Numbered from the stretch's first letter, positions 52,490-63,370 are shown. The stretch: DNA of 64,000 nt from Macrocystis pyrifera (GCA_031763025.1 JASSKH010000012.1:62001-126000), one strand, 5' to 3'. Numbers and translations are program-made. The notes: generated by a model from the sequence alone, not told the origin.

Positions 52490-55120
52490 TTACCACCAAT
52501 TACTAGTAAATATGGTGGGGTATAAACACCTCGATTTTAGTATGGTGGGGTCGAAACAAGCATTTTAGTGTAGTCGGGTGTATATGACTTGGTTTCAGTA
52601 TTGTTGTCAACTGAAATGACTTAGTTTTTGGATGGTCATTCTGAATATCTTGGTTTTAGCGAATATCTTGGTTTTAGCATGGTGGGCACGAAATGACTTG
52701 GTCTTAGCATCGTGAGAAAAACGTTGTCGATAAAAAAAACTCGATTTTATCACGGTGAAAAAAAAGATTTGATTTTAGCATGCTCGTCCTGAAATTACTT
52801 GGCTTTAGTACAGTGGGCGCGAAAAATGTATGGCATTCTCAAATGACTTGTTTTTAGTATGGTGGGCTCGAAATGACTTGGTTTTACTATGGTTAAAAAA
52901 ACTTGACTTTAGTGTTGTCGATAAAAAAATCGTTTTTTATCATGGTCGAAAAAATGACTTGATTTTAGTATGGTCAGTCTGAAATTACTTGGTTTTAGTA
53001 TGGTGGGTACGAAATGACTTGGTTTTAGTATGGTGAAAAAAAACTAAATATTAGTATAATCGATAAAAATAACTCGATTTCATCATGGTCGAAAAAATAC
53101 TTGATTTTAGTACGGTCATTCTGAAATTACTTGGTTTTAGTATGGTAGGCACGAAATGACTTGGTTTTAGTATGTTGAAAAAAAACTTAATATTAGTATA
53201 ATCGATAAAAATAACCCAATTTCATCATGGTCGAAAAAACTGACTTGATGTTAGTATGGTCATTCTGAAATTACTTGGTTTTAGTATGGTGGGCACGAAA
53301 CTACTTGGTTTTAGTATGGTGAAGAAAAACTTGAAATTAATGAAAATAACTCGATTTCATCTTGGTCGAAAAATATTACTTGATTTTAGTATGGTCATTC
53401 TGAAATTACTAGGTTTTAGTATGGTGGGCACGAGATTACTTGGTTTTAGTATGGTGAAAAAAAACTTAATATTAGTAAAAACAACTCGACTTTTTCGTGG
53501 TCGAAAAAAATGACTTGATTTTAGTGTGGTCGTTTTGAAATTACTTGGTTTTAGTATGGTGAAAAGAAAACTTGATATTAGTATGATCGATAAAAATAAC
53601 TCGATTTTATCATGGTCGAAAATGACTTGATTTTGGTATGACCTATCTGAAATTACTTGGTTTTAGTATGGTGGGCACGAAATGACTTGGTTTTACTATG
53701 GTGAAAAGAAAACTTGATATTAGTATAATCGATAAAAATAACTCGATTTTATCATGGTCGAAAAAATGACTTGATTTTAGTATGGTCATTCTGAAATTAC
53801 CAGGTTTTAGTATGGTGGGCACGAAAAACTTGGTTTTAGTATGGCGAAAAAAAACTTAACATTAGCAAAAATAACTCGATTTTATCATGGTCGAAAAAAA
53901 TGACTTGATTTTGGTATGGTGGGCACGATATTACTTGGTTTTAGTATGGTTGGCACGAAATAACTTGGTTTTGGTATAGTGAAAAAAAACTTGATATTAG
54001 TAAAAATAACTCGATTTTATCATGGTCGAAAAAAATGATTTTATTTCAATATGATCTGTCTGAAATTACTTAGTTTTAGTACGGTGGGCACGAAATTACT
54101 TGGTTTTAGTATGGTGAAAAAAAATTATTAGTAGTAAAAATAACTCGATTTTATCATGGTCGAAAAAAATGACTTGATTTTAGTGTGGTCATTCTGAAAT
54201 TACTTGGTTTTAGTAGGGTGGGCACGAAATGACTTGTTTTTAGTATGGTGAAAATAAAACTTGATATTAGTATAGTCGATAAAAATAACTCGATTTTATC
54301 ATGGTCGAAAAAAATGACTTGATTTCAGTATGGTCATTCTGAAATTACTTAGTTTTAGTATGGTGGACACTAAATTACTTGGTTTTAGTATGGTGAAAAA
54401 AAAAACTTAATATTAGTAAAAATTACTCGATTTTATCATGGTCGAAAAAATGACTTGATTTTAGTATGGTCATTCTGAAATTACTTGGTTTTAGTATGGT
54501 GGGCACGAAATTACTTGGTTTTAGTATGGTGAAAAAAAACTTGTTAGTAGTAAAAATAACTCGATTTTATTATGGTCGAAAAAAAAAAATGACTTGATTT
54601 AAGTATTCTGAAATTACTTGGTTTTAGTATAGTTGGCACGAAGTTACTTGGTTTTAGTATGGTGAAAAAAAACTTAATATTAGTAAAAATTACTCGATTT
54701 TATCATGTTCGAAAAAATGACTTGATTTTAGTATGGTCATTCTGAAATTACTTGGTTTTAGTATGGTGGGCACGAAATTACTTGGTTTTAGTATAATAAA
54801 AAAAAACTTGTTCTAGTAAAAATAACACGATTTTATTATGGTCGAAAAAAATGACTTCATTTTAGTGTGGTCATTCTGAAATTACTTGGTTTTAGTATGG
54901 TGGGCACGAAATTACTTGGTTTTAGTATGGTGAAAAAAAACTTAATATTAGTAAAAATTACTCGATTTTATCATGGTCGAAAAAAACCCAAACTTGATTT
55001 TAGTATGGTCATTCTGAAATTACTTGGTTTTAGTATGGTGGGCACTAAATTACTTGGTTTTAGTATATGAAAAAAAAAACTTAATATTAGTAAAAATTAC
55101 TCGATTTTATCATGGTCGAA
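52490..55120. repeat. A/T-rich minisatellite with higher-order repeat (~130-200 bp)
   Basis: Built from ~25-30-bp units of ACTTGGTTTTAGTATGGTGG. They are arranged in a higher-order unit: TCATTCTGAAATTACTTGG, GTGGGCACGAAATTACTTGG, GGTGAAAAAAAACTTAATAT, then TCGATTTTATCATGGTCGAA. At least a dozen higher-order units are present, with homopolymer A tracts of variable length. Confidence 0.93.
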
Positions 55121-56480
55121 AAAATGACTTGATTTTAGTATGGTCATATTGAAATGACTTGCTTTCAGTATGGTCACCATGAAATGACTTGGTTTTCGCA
55201 TGGAAGTACCGAGATGATTTGATTCTAGCATCAAGTTGAAATTACTTGATTTTAGTGTGATCATTTTGAAATGACTTGATTTTAGTATGGTCATTTTGAA
55301 ATCACTTGATTTTAGTGTAGTCATTTTGAAAAACCTTGATTTTAGTATGGTCATTTCGAAATGACTTGATTTTAGTATGGTCATTTTGAAATGACTTGAT
55401 TTTAGTATGGTCATTTTGAAATGACTTGATTTTGACTTGATTTAGTATGGTCACCTTGAAATGACTTGATTTTAGTATGGTCATTTTGAAATAACTTGAT
55501 TTTAGAATGGTCATTTTGAAATAACTTGATTTTAGTATGGTCATTTTTTTTTAAATGACTTGATTTTAGTATGTTCATTTTGGAATGAATTGATTTTAGT
55601 ATGGTCATTTTGAAATAACTTGATTTTAGTATGGGCATCTCGAAATGACTTGATTTTAGTATGGTCACTTCGAAATGACTTGATTTTAGTATGGTCATTT
55701 CGAAATGACTTGATTTCAGCATCGTCATTTCGAAATAACTTGATTTAAGTATGGTCATTTCGAAAGGACTTGATTTAAGTAGGGTCTTGTTGAAATGACT
55801 TGATTTTGGTATGGTCATTTTGAAATGACTTGATTTTAGTAAAGTCATGTTGAAATGACTTGATTTTAGTATGGTCATGTCGAAATGACTTGATTTTAGG
55901 ATGGTCATGTTGAAATGACTTGATTTCAGTATGGTCATTTTGATATGACTTGATTTTATGATTTTAGTATGGTCATGTTGAAATTACTTGATCTTAGTAT
56001 TGTCATGTTGAAATGACTTGATTTTAGTATGGTCATGTTGAAATGACTTGAATTTAGTATGGTCATGTCGAAATGACTTGATTCTAGTATGGTCATGTTG
56101 AAATGACTTGATTTTAGTATGGTCATGTTGAAATGACTTGCTTTTAGTATGGTTACCTTGAAATGACTTGGTTTTAGTATGGTAATATTTAAATGACTTG
56201 ATTTTAGTATTGTCAACTTGAAATGACTTGATTTTAGTATGGTCACCTTGAAATGACTTGGTTTTCGCATGGTCGTACCGAAATGTTTTGATTTTAGTAT
56301 GTTCATTTTAAAATGACTTGATTTGAGTATGGTCATGTTGAAATAACTTGATTTTGGTATGGTCATGTTGAAATAACTTGATTTTAGTATTGTGGGCCGC
56401 AAATGACTTGATTTGAGTATGGTCAACGATTTTGTACTTGGTTTTAGTATTGATTTCTGAAATGACTTGATTTTAGTGTG
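55121..56480. repeat. 30-bp minisatellite, simple array, about 45 copies
   Basis: The unit is ACTTGATTTTAGTATGGTCA followed by TTTTGAAATG. It is related to the left-hand higher-order array but lacks its A-tract segments. Since 30 is a multiple of three, the minus strand stays open for long distances and reads a 10-residue repeat (MTILKSSHFK) in several frame-shifted segments (55,097-55,414, 55,411-55,938, 55,956-56,516). This is most likely a by-product of the repeat. Confidence 0.93.
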
Positions 56481-56512
56481 AAATGCCCTCGAAAACGTAT
56501 ATTTTGGGGCGA

Positions 56513-56601
56513 ACACCTATTTAAAGTGCCCATAAGCCTATTTAAATAGACCGTAGTCTTAAATATTCGACCTTCAGTTCTATTTGCAAATAGGCTTAGA
56601 G
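56513..56601. repeat. Second copy of the telomere-embedded 89-bp element
   Basis: Near-identical to 37,630-37,718 (differences such as CATAAGCC for CATAAACC and CCTTCAG for CCTTTAG). It is preceded by the end of the 30-bp minisatellite and followed by CCCTAA repeats. Confidence 0.9.
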
Positions 56602-56767
56602 CCCTAACCCTAACCCTAACCCTAACCCTAACCCTAACCCTAACCCTAAGGCCTATTTGAAACGACCATAGTCCTATTTGCAAATAGGCTTAGAACCCTA
56701 ACCCTAACCCTAACCCTAACCCTAACCCTAACCCTAACCCTAACCCTAACCTAAACCCTAACCCTAT
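56602..56767. repeat. Interstitial telomeric tracts (CCCTAA)n
   Basis: Two short tracts (about 56,602-56,649 and 56,697-56,767) surround a shortened copy of the embedded element (GGCCTATTTGAAACGACCAT ... GGCTTAGAAC). Orientation is the same as the main array at 37,351. Confidence 0.95.
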
Positions 56768-57808
56768 CTCGTACTGACCACAGTATACGTTACGGTGTTA
56801 GGATATGCACCCCATAGCGAGTAACACTATCATATGTTAGCGTGTTGGCGGAATTCCTGGTGACTATCGTAACACACGTCGAAGGGATAAGTTACATAAT
56901 CTAAACGTTAAGACTAGGTTACCGTGTTAGCGGCATCAGCCCGTAGCGAGTAACTTCACGTTGTTGTGCCAGCGGGATTCTTCGTGCTACCGCCGTGGCA
57001 CCCTTTCGACAGCCAACGTACACGGCCAAATAAACGCATACATAACACTATGTTAGTGTGGTAGTGAAATTCCTAGGGGCTCCACAGAAAATGATGCGTT
57101 TTTAGGGGGGATCCCTCCAAAATGTCCCCTGTTCCGCGGTTATGAAATATATAGGCTTTTTTTGCGGGGAAGCTATGCTATCTCTCCCCCCCCGGGAAAC
57201 GTTGTAGGTATCCCCTACTGGGATGTCGGCGAAATTGGATAACACGGCTGCGCTATGTTACTCCCACACGCCCGCTTTACCACTAACGTAGTTAACACAG
57301 GTCAGATCTTGGGAAGATCCAAAGGGTAACGTAGTACCATTGCGTTAGAACGACTTCGGCCCCAACGGTAACTCAGTAACATGGAGTTAAACCCGGATTG
57401 GGTTTTATGGTAACACGGTAACGGAATGTTACCATCATCAGATCCTCACTGACGGTAACACCGTAACTCAATGTTACAGAGACTTCCGCATTAAGGCTAA
57501 CATCCTAACATAATGTTACGTATGGGCCGGCTAAAGCTGTAACGTAGCTATCGTACGTTGAAAGTGTTACGTTATCCGACCCTGAGGCAATCAGATGGGG
57601 GGTCCAGATAACGTAGTTTTAGTAGTGCTGGTCATTGCGTTTAGCCACGTTAGTGTGTTATCTGTAAGACGATGTGATGTGTTAGCAGCGCTGGCGAACA
57701 TGGTAACGTTGTGTTAGGGTGTTACGTACAACACTCCTCCTTAGGGTAACATAATGTTAGTGTGATACGTCTAACGCTGCGTCGACAATAACATTATGTT
57801 ATCGTGTT

Positions 57809-57915
57809 ATTGCGGGGGGCCAAAGTAGTTAGGACCAAATTTTGTACGTGTAAATATGGAAATATAAGGGTGGTTGTGTGTAGCGTAAGTCCTATTAACT
57901 GTGGTCCCCCTTAAT
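57809..57915. mobile_element. MITE copy 4
   Basis: ATTGCGGGGGGCCAAAGTAG (left) and, reverse-complemented, ATTAAGGGGGACCACAGTTA (right), each followed by an AGGAC block. About 107 bp. Inserted in the GTTAC motif field. Confidence 0.72.
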
Positions 57916-58129
57916 AGTAAGTATGTGGATAACGATCTGGGCATGTTCGAGTGATGAAGTACGTGTTTGGTCACACGGACTGACCACAGTATAACATACT
58001 GTTACTGTATTAGAGCTGGACGAGAATGAGAAGCAACATAACGTAAAGGCTCGTGCACGTTCGTGGGTTTCCAGTTAACACTGTGTTACCGCGCCACCGT
58101 GATCGCTCCTCTAGTGCTAAGACTATGTT

Positions 58130-58235
58130 ATTACGGGGGTACATAGTTAATAGGACCTATGGTATTCATTAAAACCTATATATTTACCTTTTTTTACTAA
58201 CAAAATTTGATCCCGTTAACTATGGCCCCCGTAAT
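58130..58235. mobile_element. MITE copy 5
   Basis: ATTACGGGGGTACATAGTTA (left) and, reverse-complemented, ATTACGGGGGCCATAGTTAA (right), ~106 bp with an A/T-rich core. TA or TTA flanks both sides, suggesting a TA-type target site. Confidence 0.75.
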
Positions 58236-58335
58236 AGTATGTTACCACGTTCCTGTGTTAGGTCCCAGAAAGTAGATAAGTGTTATCCGAGTGTTGCGTT
58301 ATCCGAGGTGTGGAAGTTTGATCACTCATCAAGTG

Positions 58336-58715
58336 CGTCAGCGATAATAATATAAGTGCAATAATTGGTATCGATGTCCATCAGCCGAGCCCCGGGTCAC
58401 CAGGCGTCTCTCGCTCATTATTGTCGCTCATTATTTTTCCCTCTGACTATTACTCATTGCCGTCGGGGATTCGTCCAAGATGTGTTACGGGCCCTTGGCA
58501 TCGAAAACTGGCATTAAATTTGCAGTGCGGGGCCTTCAGCGTCGACGGCGGCCATCACGACGCCGGCGAAAACCCCCGTGTACCTGGTAGTAATAATAAT
58601 AATAATAACAGCCGAATTCAAGCATAAAGAAAATAACTAAATGTCTACCGGCCGCAGCAGCTACTTTGTGGTACGCGTATTAATAGCGTACTGCTACGTA
58701 GACAGGTGCTACGTA
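58336..58715. other. Stretch without a supported gene
   Basis: An (ATA)n microsatellite lies at 58,590-58,608. No gene. Confidence 0.3.
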
Positions 58716-59052
58716 CCTTTTTCTTTTTTTGTTTTTTTTTAATCATCACTTTTACTTTCCAGCCCACTCGTAGGAGGTTTGACCCTCGACGATCTTCTGG
58801 ACAAGCCGTGGTGACAGGTATCGTCCCTTCTCCCCCCCGGTACGTGCCTTTAGTTTTGATCGCGCATAGGGTTCAGCATTCCCACTGCTCGTCGATTTTC
58901 ATCGAATGTAGCCAACTCACGCTTTCGCGCTTTCCGCTTATCATTTTTTTATGCAAGAAAAAGTCCCTATGAGCATGCACTCGGTGAGACTCGAACTCAC
59001 GAAATTGATCTTGACAGGCTCGCGGACCACCTACCAAGCCACCGGGGACGCC
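58716..59052 (-). mobile_element. tRNA-derived SINE, copy 1
   Basis: In minus sense the head GGCGTCCCCGGTGGCTTGGT contains an A box (TGGCTTGGTAGG). About 55 bases on is a B box in GTGAGTTCGAGTCTCAC with a fully paired T-stem. A ~240-bp tRNA-unrelated body follows, ending in GGAAAGTAAAAGTGATGATT and an A-rich tail. Copy 2 lies inverted at 60,596-60,930 (about 85% identity by eye). A/B boxes, body and A-rich tail are the SINE architecture. The T-arm is sound, but the acceptor strands do not pair, so it is not a tRNA gene. Confidence 0.75.
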
Positions 59053-59259
59053 GGCTACTGCAGTGCATACGATGCCATGTCATTACTATAATAATGGATA
59101 CGACATGCACCACATATACGTTCTATGTAAAAATAAGAAGAAAAGAAACAAAGAACAAAAACAAATATCATAGAAAAACTTAGCAAATAGAACTTTAGAA
59201 GAAGAAAACAGAAAAAGGATAGGAAAAACTGTCACCCCCCACCCCGCAGGGGATATGAC

Positions 59260-59570
59260 AGACACTATAGTTGTTGCTCTCACATTAACTCCAAAATCAA
59301 GAACGTCCGTGGTCGCACAAAGTGCTGGAGCCCTAGGAAGATCTTAAAACAAAAAACATATTTAAACATTCGGTTGGGAAGAACGATGCTTCCAACCAAA
59401 AAATACTAGTCGAGGAAGGCGCACCCAAAATGAAATCAATGTGCAAACTGAGCTATTAATATAAATAACATGTCCGCGGGTATCCATCTAACTACAGCAT
59501 AGAATTCTCCCCATTCCCACGACTAACGAACTCTTGCTACGGACTACATGTATCAGCAGGTGCTGTCTGG
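59260..59570 (-). mobile_element. LINE family 2, 3' end fragment
   Basis: In minus sense it ends CTAGGGCTCCAGCACTTTGT, GCGACCACGGACGTTCTTGA and GAGTTAATGTGAGAGCAACAAC. Homology to 61,985-62,300 extends upstream through AAATGAAATCAATG.GC.AACT and CGCGGGTATCCA. No open frame. Confidence 0.6.
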
Positions 59571-60595
59571 AATGCCGCCTGAGCCGCACGAAGATGGCGT
59601 GCACGCCGGTCGTGGGTCTCCGTGGGCCGCCTTGAGGCCATTCTCCGTGGCCGCCTTATAGCCTTAGCTCAATCAATCCGCTCTTAAATCCTCTCATTGC
59701 CACTCCCTTCCAGTCGGTTCCCCTTCTCCCCCGTCACGAAAACAAAGTGCTCCTCGCACTTGCGATTCTGATCTGAAAAAAAATAATTCACGCGGAGGGT
59801 GAATTCAATCCATCTCTTTCACACTCGTCGATGCTCCGTTTTCCTCCTCCTTCGTCATCGCACCCAGTCTCCTTCCGGCGCAAAATATTGTTCCGTAGTG
59901 TAGCCTGTGGTGGCGCCTGCCTCCGCGCATGAACATCTTGATTGAGCGTTGCTGCTCTGCCACTGTGCTGCCCAAAAAAGACGCGCGAATCGTAGGTGTC
60001 CGTGCCTGACGCACCACGTATGACCCAACTCTACTTCCACGAGTAAACCTCGCGGCCGTACGCAGCAGCAGGAAGGCATCACTCCTTGAAAGTAGAACGA
60101 CTTACTGAAACAATACCACTACATCCCAACGGAGAAATACCAAGAACCAACAGAACTAGTGAACCCACGCAGTACAAAAATAAATGTGAATATCACAGGG
60201 AGTCCAAGGAAAAAAGAATCCCCGCGGACACCGGTTGTGCTGGAACTGCGGAAGTGAACTGGCAGAAAGAACAGTCTAACAAGGCGAAGAAACTCCGCAC
60301 GACCTCCAGGAAGTGTCAACTATTCCGACATTTTGGAGCAATTGCAGAATCAGACGGCGAAACTTTGCGCAACGCCTGATTCCTGCAATAATCAGGAAGG
60401 CTCGTTGTGCGTGGAGTCGCCTCTTTGTGATATAAATCGCGGCTCAGGGCAGGTTCGTGCTGGACAGAATCAACCAAAACATAGCATTGTGCAAACCGCT
60501 GCGACGTACAGAAATCGACGGCGACTGACAGGTGAGGCAATTCTGATACGAGGATGTGCATACATACATAGGTTGATGTACGTAGAGTTACAGTA
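59571..60595. other. Stretch between the two SINE copies, no supported gene
   Basis: A 97-residue plus frame (60,086-60,379) is hydrophilic with no recognisable domain and no clear ATG start. Nothing else is recognised. Confidence 0.3.
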
Positions 60596-60930
60596 GGCGT
60601 CCCCGATGGCTTGGTAGGTGGTCCGCGTGGCTATCACGATCAATTTCGTGGGTTGGAGCCTCACCGAGTGCATGCTCGTAGGTACGATTTCTTGCATGAA
60701 CAATTGAATGGCGGAAAGCGCGAGAGCGTGAGTTAGCTAAATTCGACGAACATCGACGAGCAGTGGGAATGCAGAACCCTACACACGGCAAAAAATGAAG
60801 GCACGTACCGGGAGGGGAGAAGGGACAACACCTGTGACCACGACTTGTCCAGAAGATTGCTGAGGGCAAAAACTCCTACGGGTAGACTGGAAAGTAAAAG
60901 TGATGATTACAAACAAAGAAAATAAAAAGT
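60596..60930 (+). mobile_element. tRNA-derived SINE, copy 2
   Basis: Same structure as copy 1 in plus sense. The A box is TGGCTTGGTAGG; the B-box region GGGTTGGAGCCTCACC has two changes that weaken it. A shared body (GCGAGAGCGTGAGTTAGCTA, CGACGAGCAGTGGGAATGC, CTTGTCCAGAAGAT) and an A-rich end (AAACAAAGAAAATAAAAAG) follow. Confidence 0.72.
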
Positions 60931-61231
60931 AGAGAGGTATGCTAGAGCTTAGTTCGGATGCACGTGTAGCTGTGTGGTACCTGAAACAAGGATTAAAGTG
61001 ATCCCCCGTCTCTGTCCGCACCCCCGGCAGACCAACGCGCGATCTTCTCGCTCGTTCGCGATCCCAACATCCCAATCGTTCCTTTAGTTGTCTCACGCTC
61101 ATCAAAGGCGCGAGCGCACGGTCCGCCACCTACTATACCAGCGCCATGCGATTCCTTCAGTACACCAGTGAATTACGGAGGGTTGCATGTGTCCAACTTC
61201 GTCGATCGAGCGCACGCTGTGTGTGTGTGTG
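60931..61231. other. Stretch without a supported gene
   Basis: Nothing recognised between the SINE and the LINE 3' end. Confidence 0.3.
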
Positions 61232-61931
61232 TGTTCTTCACATTAAACCGTTCTTCTACTCGTCGACATCCAGCAAGCCCAGTGTCCGTGCTGATTCTTC
61301 ACTCTAGAAAGATACGAGCTCTGTGGTCACAGACTACGACACAGAGATAACACACCGTGATGCATTAATAGCCTACGTAATACCATGCCTTCGCACTAGG
61401 TGCGGCCGACACAACATACATACATACGCCAGCAACCAAAATACACCATAAAGAAAGAGAAGCAACGAAAAAACCAAACCGAAAAAGAACAAGAAAAAGA
61501 AAAAGAAAAGGGGAAGAATCCCAAATAAATAAATAAAATGGGAAGCCAAAGCTCAGACACATACATATTTACCCCGAGCATGAGCCAAAAGGGACGTGCA
61601 AGGGGAAAGATACGAGAAGGAAAAAGGGGACTATGCATCCCGGTGAACACTTAACTAAGTAAAAAGAGCAATAGTGAGTGGGCCAAAATACGCTCGTCAC
61701 CCACCCACTATGTAGTACTTCTTTCATAAGGATAAGAAGGGAAAAAAATCAAAATGCATACCGAACGGCCGCAGCAGTTGGCGGTACGAGTAGCAAAGAA
61801 AAGTCCAACCTATTAGTCGGCCTGGTACCTTGCTACCCTATCTGCTGCTGTCTCTCTGCTACTCTCTTCTACCGCGGTTTCCCTTCTACTCCTCCTGTCC
61901 CCCCCCCCTGCCCCCATACACTTGTACGGTG
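61232..61931 (-). mobile_element. LINE copy 3, strongly 5'-truncated
   Basis: It matches 27,902-28,600 of copy 2 closely. The match covers the terminal block, the pyrimidine-rich UTR, CATAGTGGGTGG.TGACGAGC, and the last codons and stop of the reverse transcriptase tail (stop near 61,815). The match ends abruptly near 61,931. The 3' tail is (AC)n, 61,222-61,235. Confidence 0.82.
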
Positions 61932-61984
61932 TAGGCGGTCTGCTTGCCATCTCCCTTCTTTGTTAATAACTGGCTTACTCTGTT

Positions 61985-62300
61985 AGTATGTTGTTGTTCT
62001 CGCACTATAACAGAAATTAAAGCGTACATCGTCACAAATTAGCGTGCCGTGTCCTAGAAAATTCCGAACCACCATAAAACGTCGACATTCGGCTAGAAAG
62101 CACGACGCTTACGACCTACAAATACACGAGACGAAGAAGGCAAACACATTAAATGAAATCAATGCGCTAACTAGATTGACCATAGACATGGTCGCGGGTA
62201 TCCACTCAGCTATGACGGTAACTAGTTCCCCCTGTTCCTATTGGCCAACTCCTTGGTACTTACCTCAGGGCGGTTACTTTCTGTAGTGCTGCTTGCACCA
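61985..62300 (-). mobile_element. LINE family 2, 3' end fragment
   Basis: It ends in minus sense with GTGCGAGAACAACAAC. It is homologous to 59,260-59,570 along its length and, at the terminal block, to 31,837-31,930. Confidence 0.6.
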
Positions 62301-62344
62301 TACGAAACGAAGGGTTTCGCCCCGTAGCCTTGAACACAGAGGAG

Positions 62345-62790
62345 CACACCCGCTGTCTCTGGGGTGCAATCCGAGTTACGACTCACTGACGCGCAGTGAA
62401 AATAAGTAATCGAACCAAAAACTACCATTCAAAAATAAACGATAGCAATGCCCTCTCGACTGTCTGGCAAGAGTTTCAGTACGGGTATGACACGACGTGC
62501 CTGACAATTGCAGGGATCATTCGCCATGAAGAGTACATGAGTCGCCAGCACTACATATACACACCTGCTGTCTCTGGGATGCAGTCAGAGTGACGACGCG
62601 CTGCCATTCGGTGAAAACAGCAATCAAACCAAAAACCACCATACCAAAATAAACTATGGCCATGTCTTCCCGACTGTCTGACAAGAGGTGTAGCACAGGT
62701 AATACGTATGACACCACGTGCCTGACAACTGAAGGGATCGTTCCCATCAAGAGTATACAACTCGCCAACACTACATATACCAGTGACGTG
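62345..62790. repeat. Tandem repeat, ~218-bp unit, two copies
   Basis: CTGCTGTCTCTGGG.TGCA recurs at about 62,352 and 62,570. Each is followed by AAACCA.AAACTACCAT-like sequence, CGACTGTCTG.CAAGAG, ACGTGCCTGACAA.TG and ACTACATATAC. Identity is about 80%. Confidence 0.75.
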
Positions 62791-63004
62791 AATAACTGTT
62801 GATTAATCTCTAAAGGTATCGACGCAGCTGGCACGGGAACGCGTGGTTGACTCCAGGCAATAACACGGCACTCTTCTTATACTATATCCGAGCTGTCGAG
62901 TGACAGCATATACATGACGACGCATGCAGGTCTTTTTCCAGCGAGTTGGCAGCACAATAAACGTCCCGTTTGTCTCACAGGATATCCGCCTAAATATTCA
63001 AGGC
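62791..63004. other. Short stretch without a supported gene
   Basis: Nothing recognised. Confidence 0.3.
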
Positions 63005-63370
63005 TTATCACGGTAATTTCGGAGGAACGGTAACGGCGGTAACGGCGGGACGGGACGGGACGGGACGGTAAAACCGCCGTCTAAATGGTCCCGCCGTCCC
63101 GTACCGCCGACAAAATCCCTGACCGTCGTCACTTACCGTCCCGTCCCGCCTATAAAATCTCTCCCGTTGGAAATTACCGTCCCGTACCGCCGTGACACCG
63201 AAACATTACCGTCCCGTCCCGCCGTGGCACCGAAAAATTACCGTCCCGTCCCGACGTGACACCGACAAATTACCGTCCCGTCCCGCCGTGACACCGAAAA
63301 ATTACCGTCCCGTCCCGCCAATAAAATCTCTCCCGTAGGAAATTATCGTTCCGTCCCGTCGTGGCACCGC
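63005..63370. repeat. GC-rich minisatellite, ~32-bp unit (ATTACCGTCCCGTCCCGCCG)
   Basis: Units of ATTACCGTCCCGTCCCGCCG followed by TGACACCGAAAA repeat from about 63,170. Diverged units contain TATAAAATCTCTCCCGTTGG. At the left end the motif is inverted (GGTAACGGCGGGACGGGACG, 63,030-63,069), so the array can fold back on itself. GGGAC repeats there are also G-rich. Confidence 0.88.

Larger units (their letters stand above)
56780..58330. repeat. Field of short GTAAC / GTTAC palindromic motifs
   Basis: GTAAC(A/G) and TGTTA(C/G/T) occur roughly every 10-30 bases, often as pairs such as CTAACATAATGTTACG, GGTAACACGGTAACGG with AATGTTACC, and ATAACATTATGTTATCG. No fixed unit length is evident. There is no open frame of note. 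ACTGACCACAGTATA recurs at 56,774 and 57,979. Nature unknown. Confidence 0.6.

Noticed and set aside
55097..56516. Repeat protein of MTILKSSHFK units as a real gene
   Set aside because: The frame is broken into several pieces in different frames, with no start region or non-repeat domain. It is reported only as a property of the minisatellite.
58970..59052. Functional tRNA gene
   Set aside because: The T-arm is good but acceptor strands do not pair and no sound anticodon arm can be drawn. A second copy carries the same extra body sequence, so it is a SINE head.
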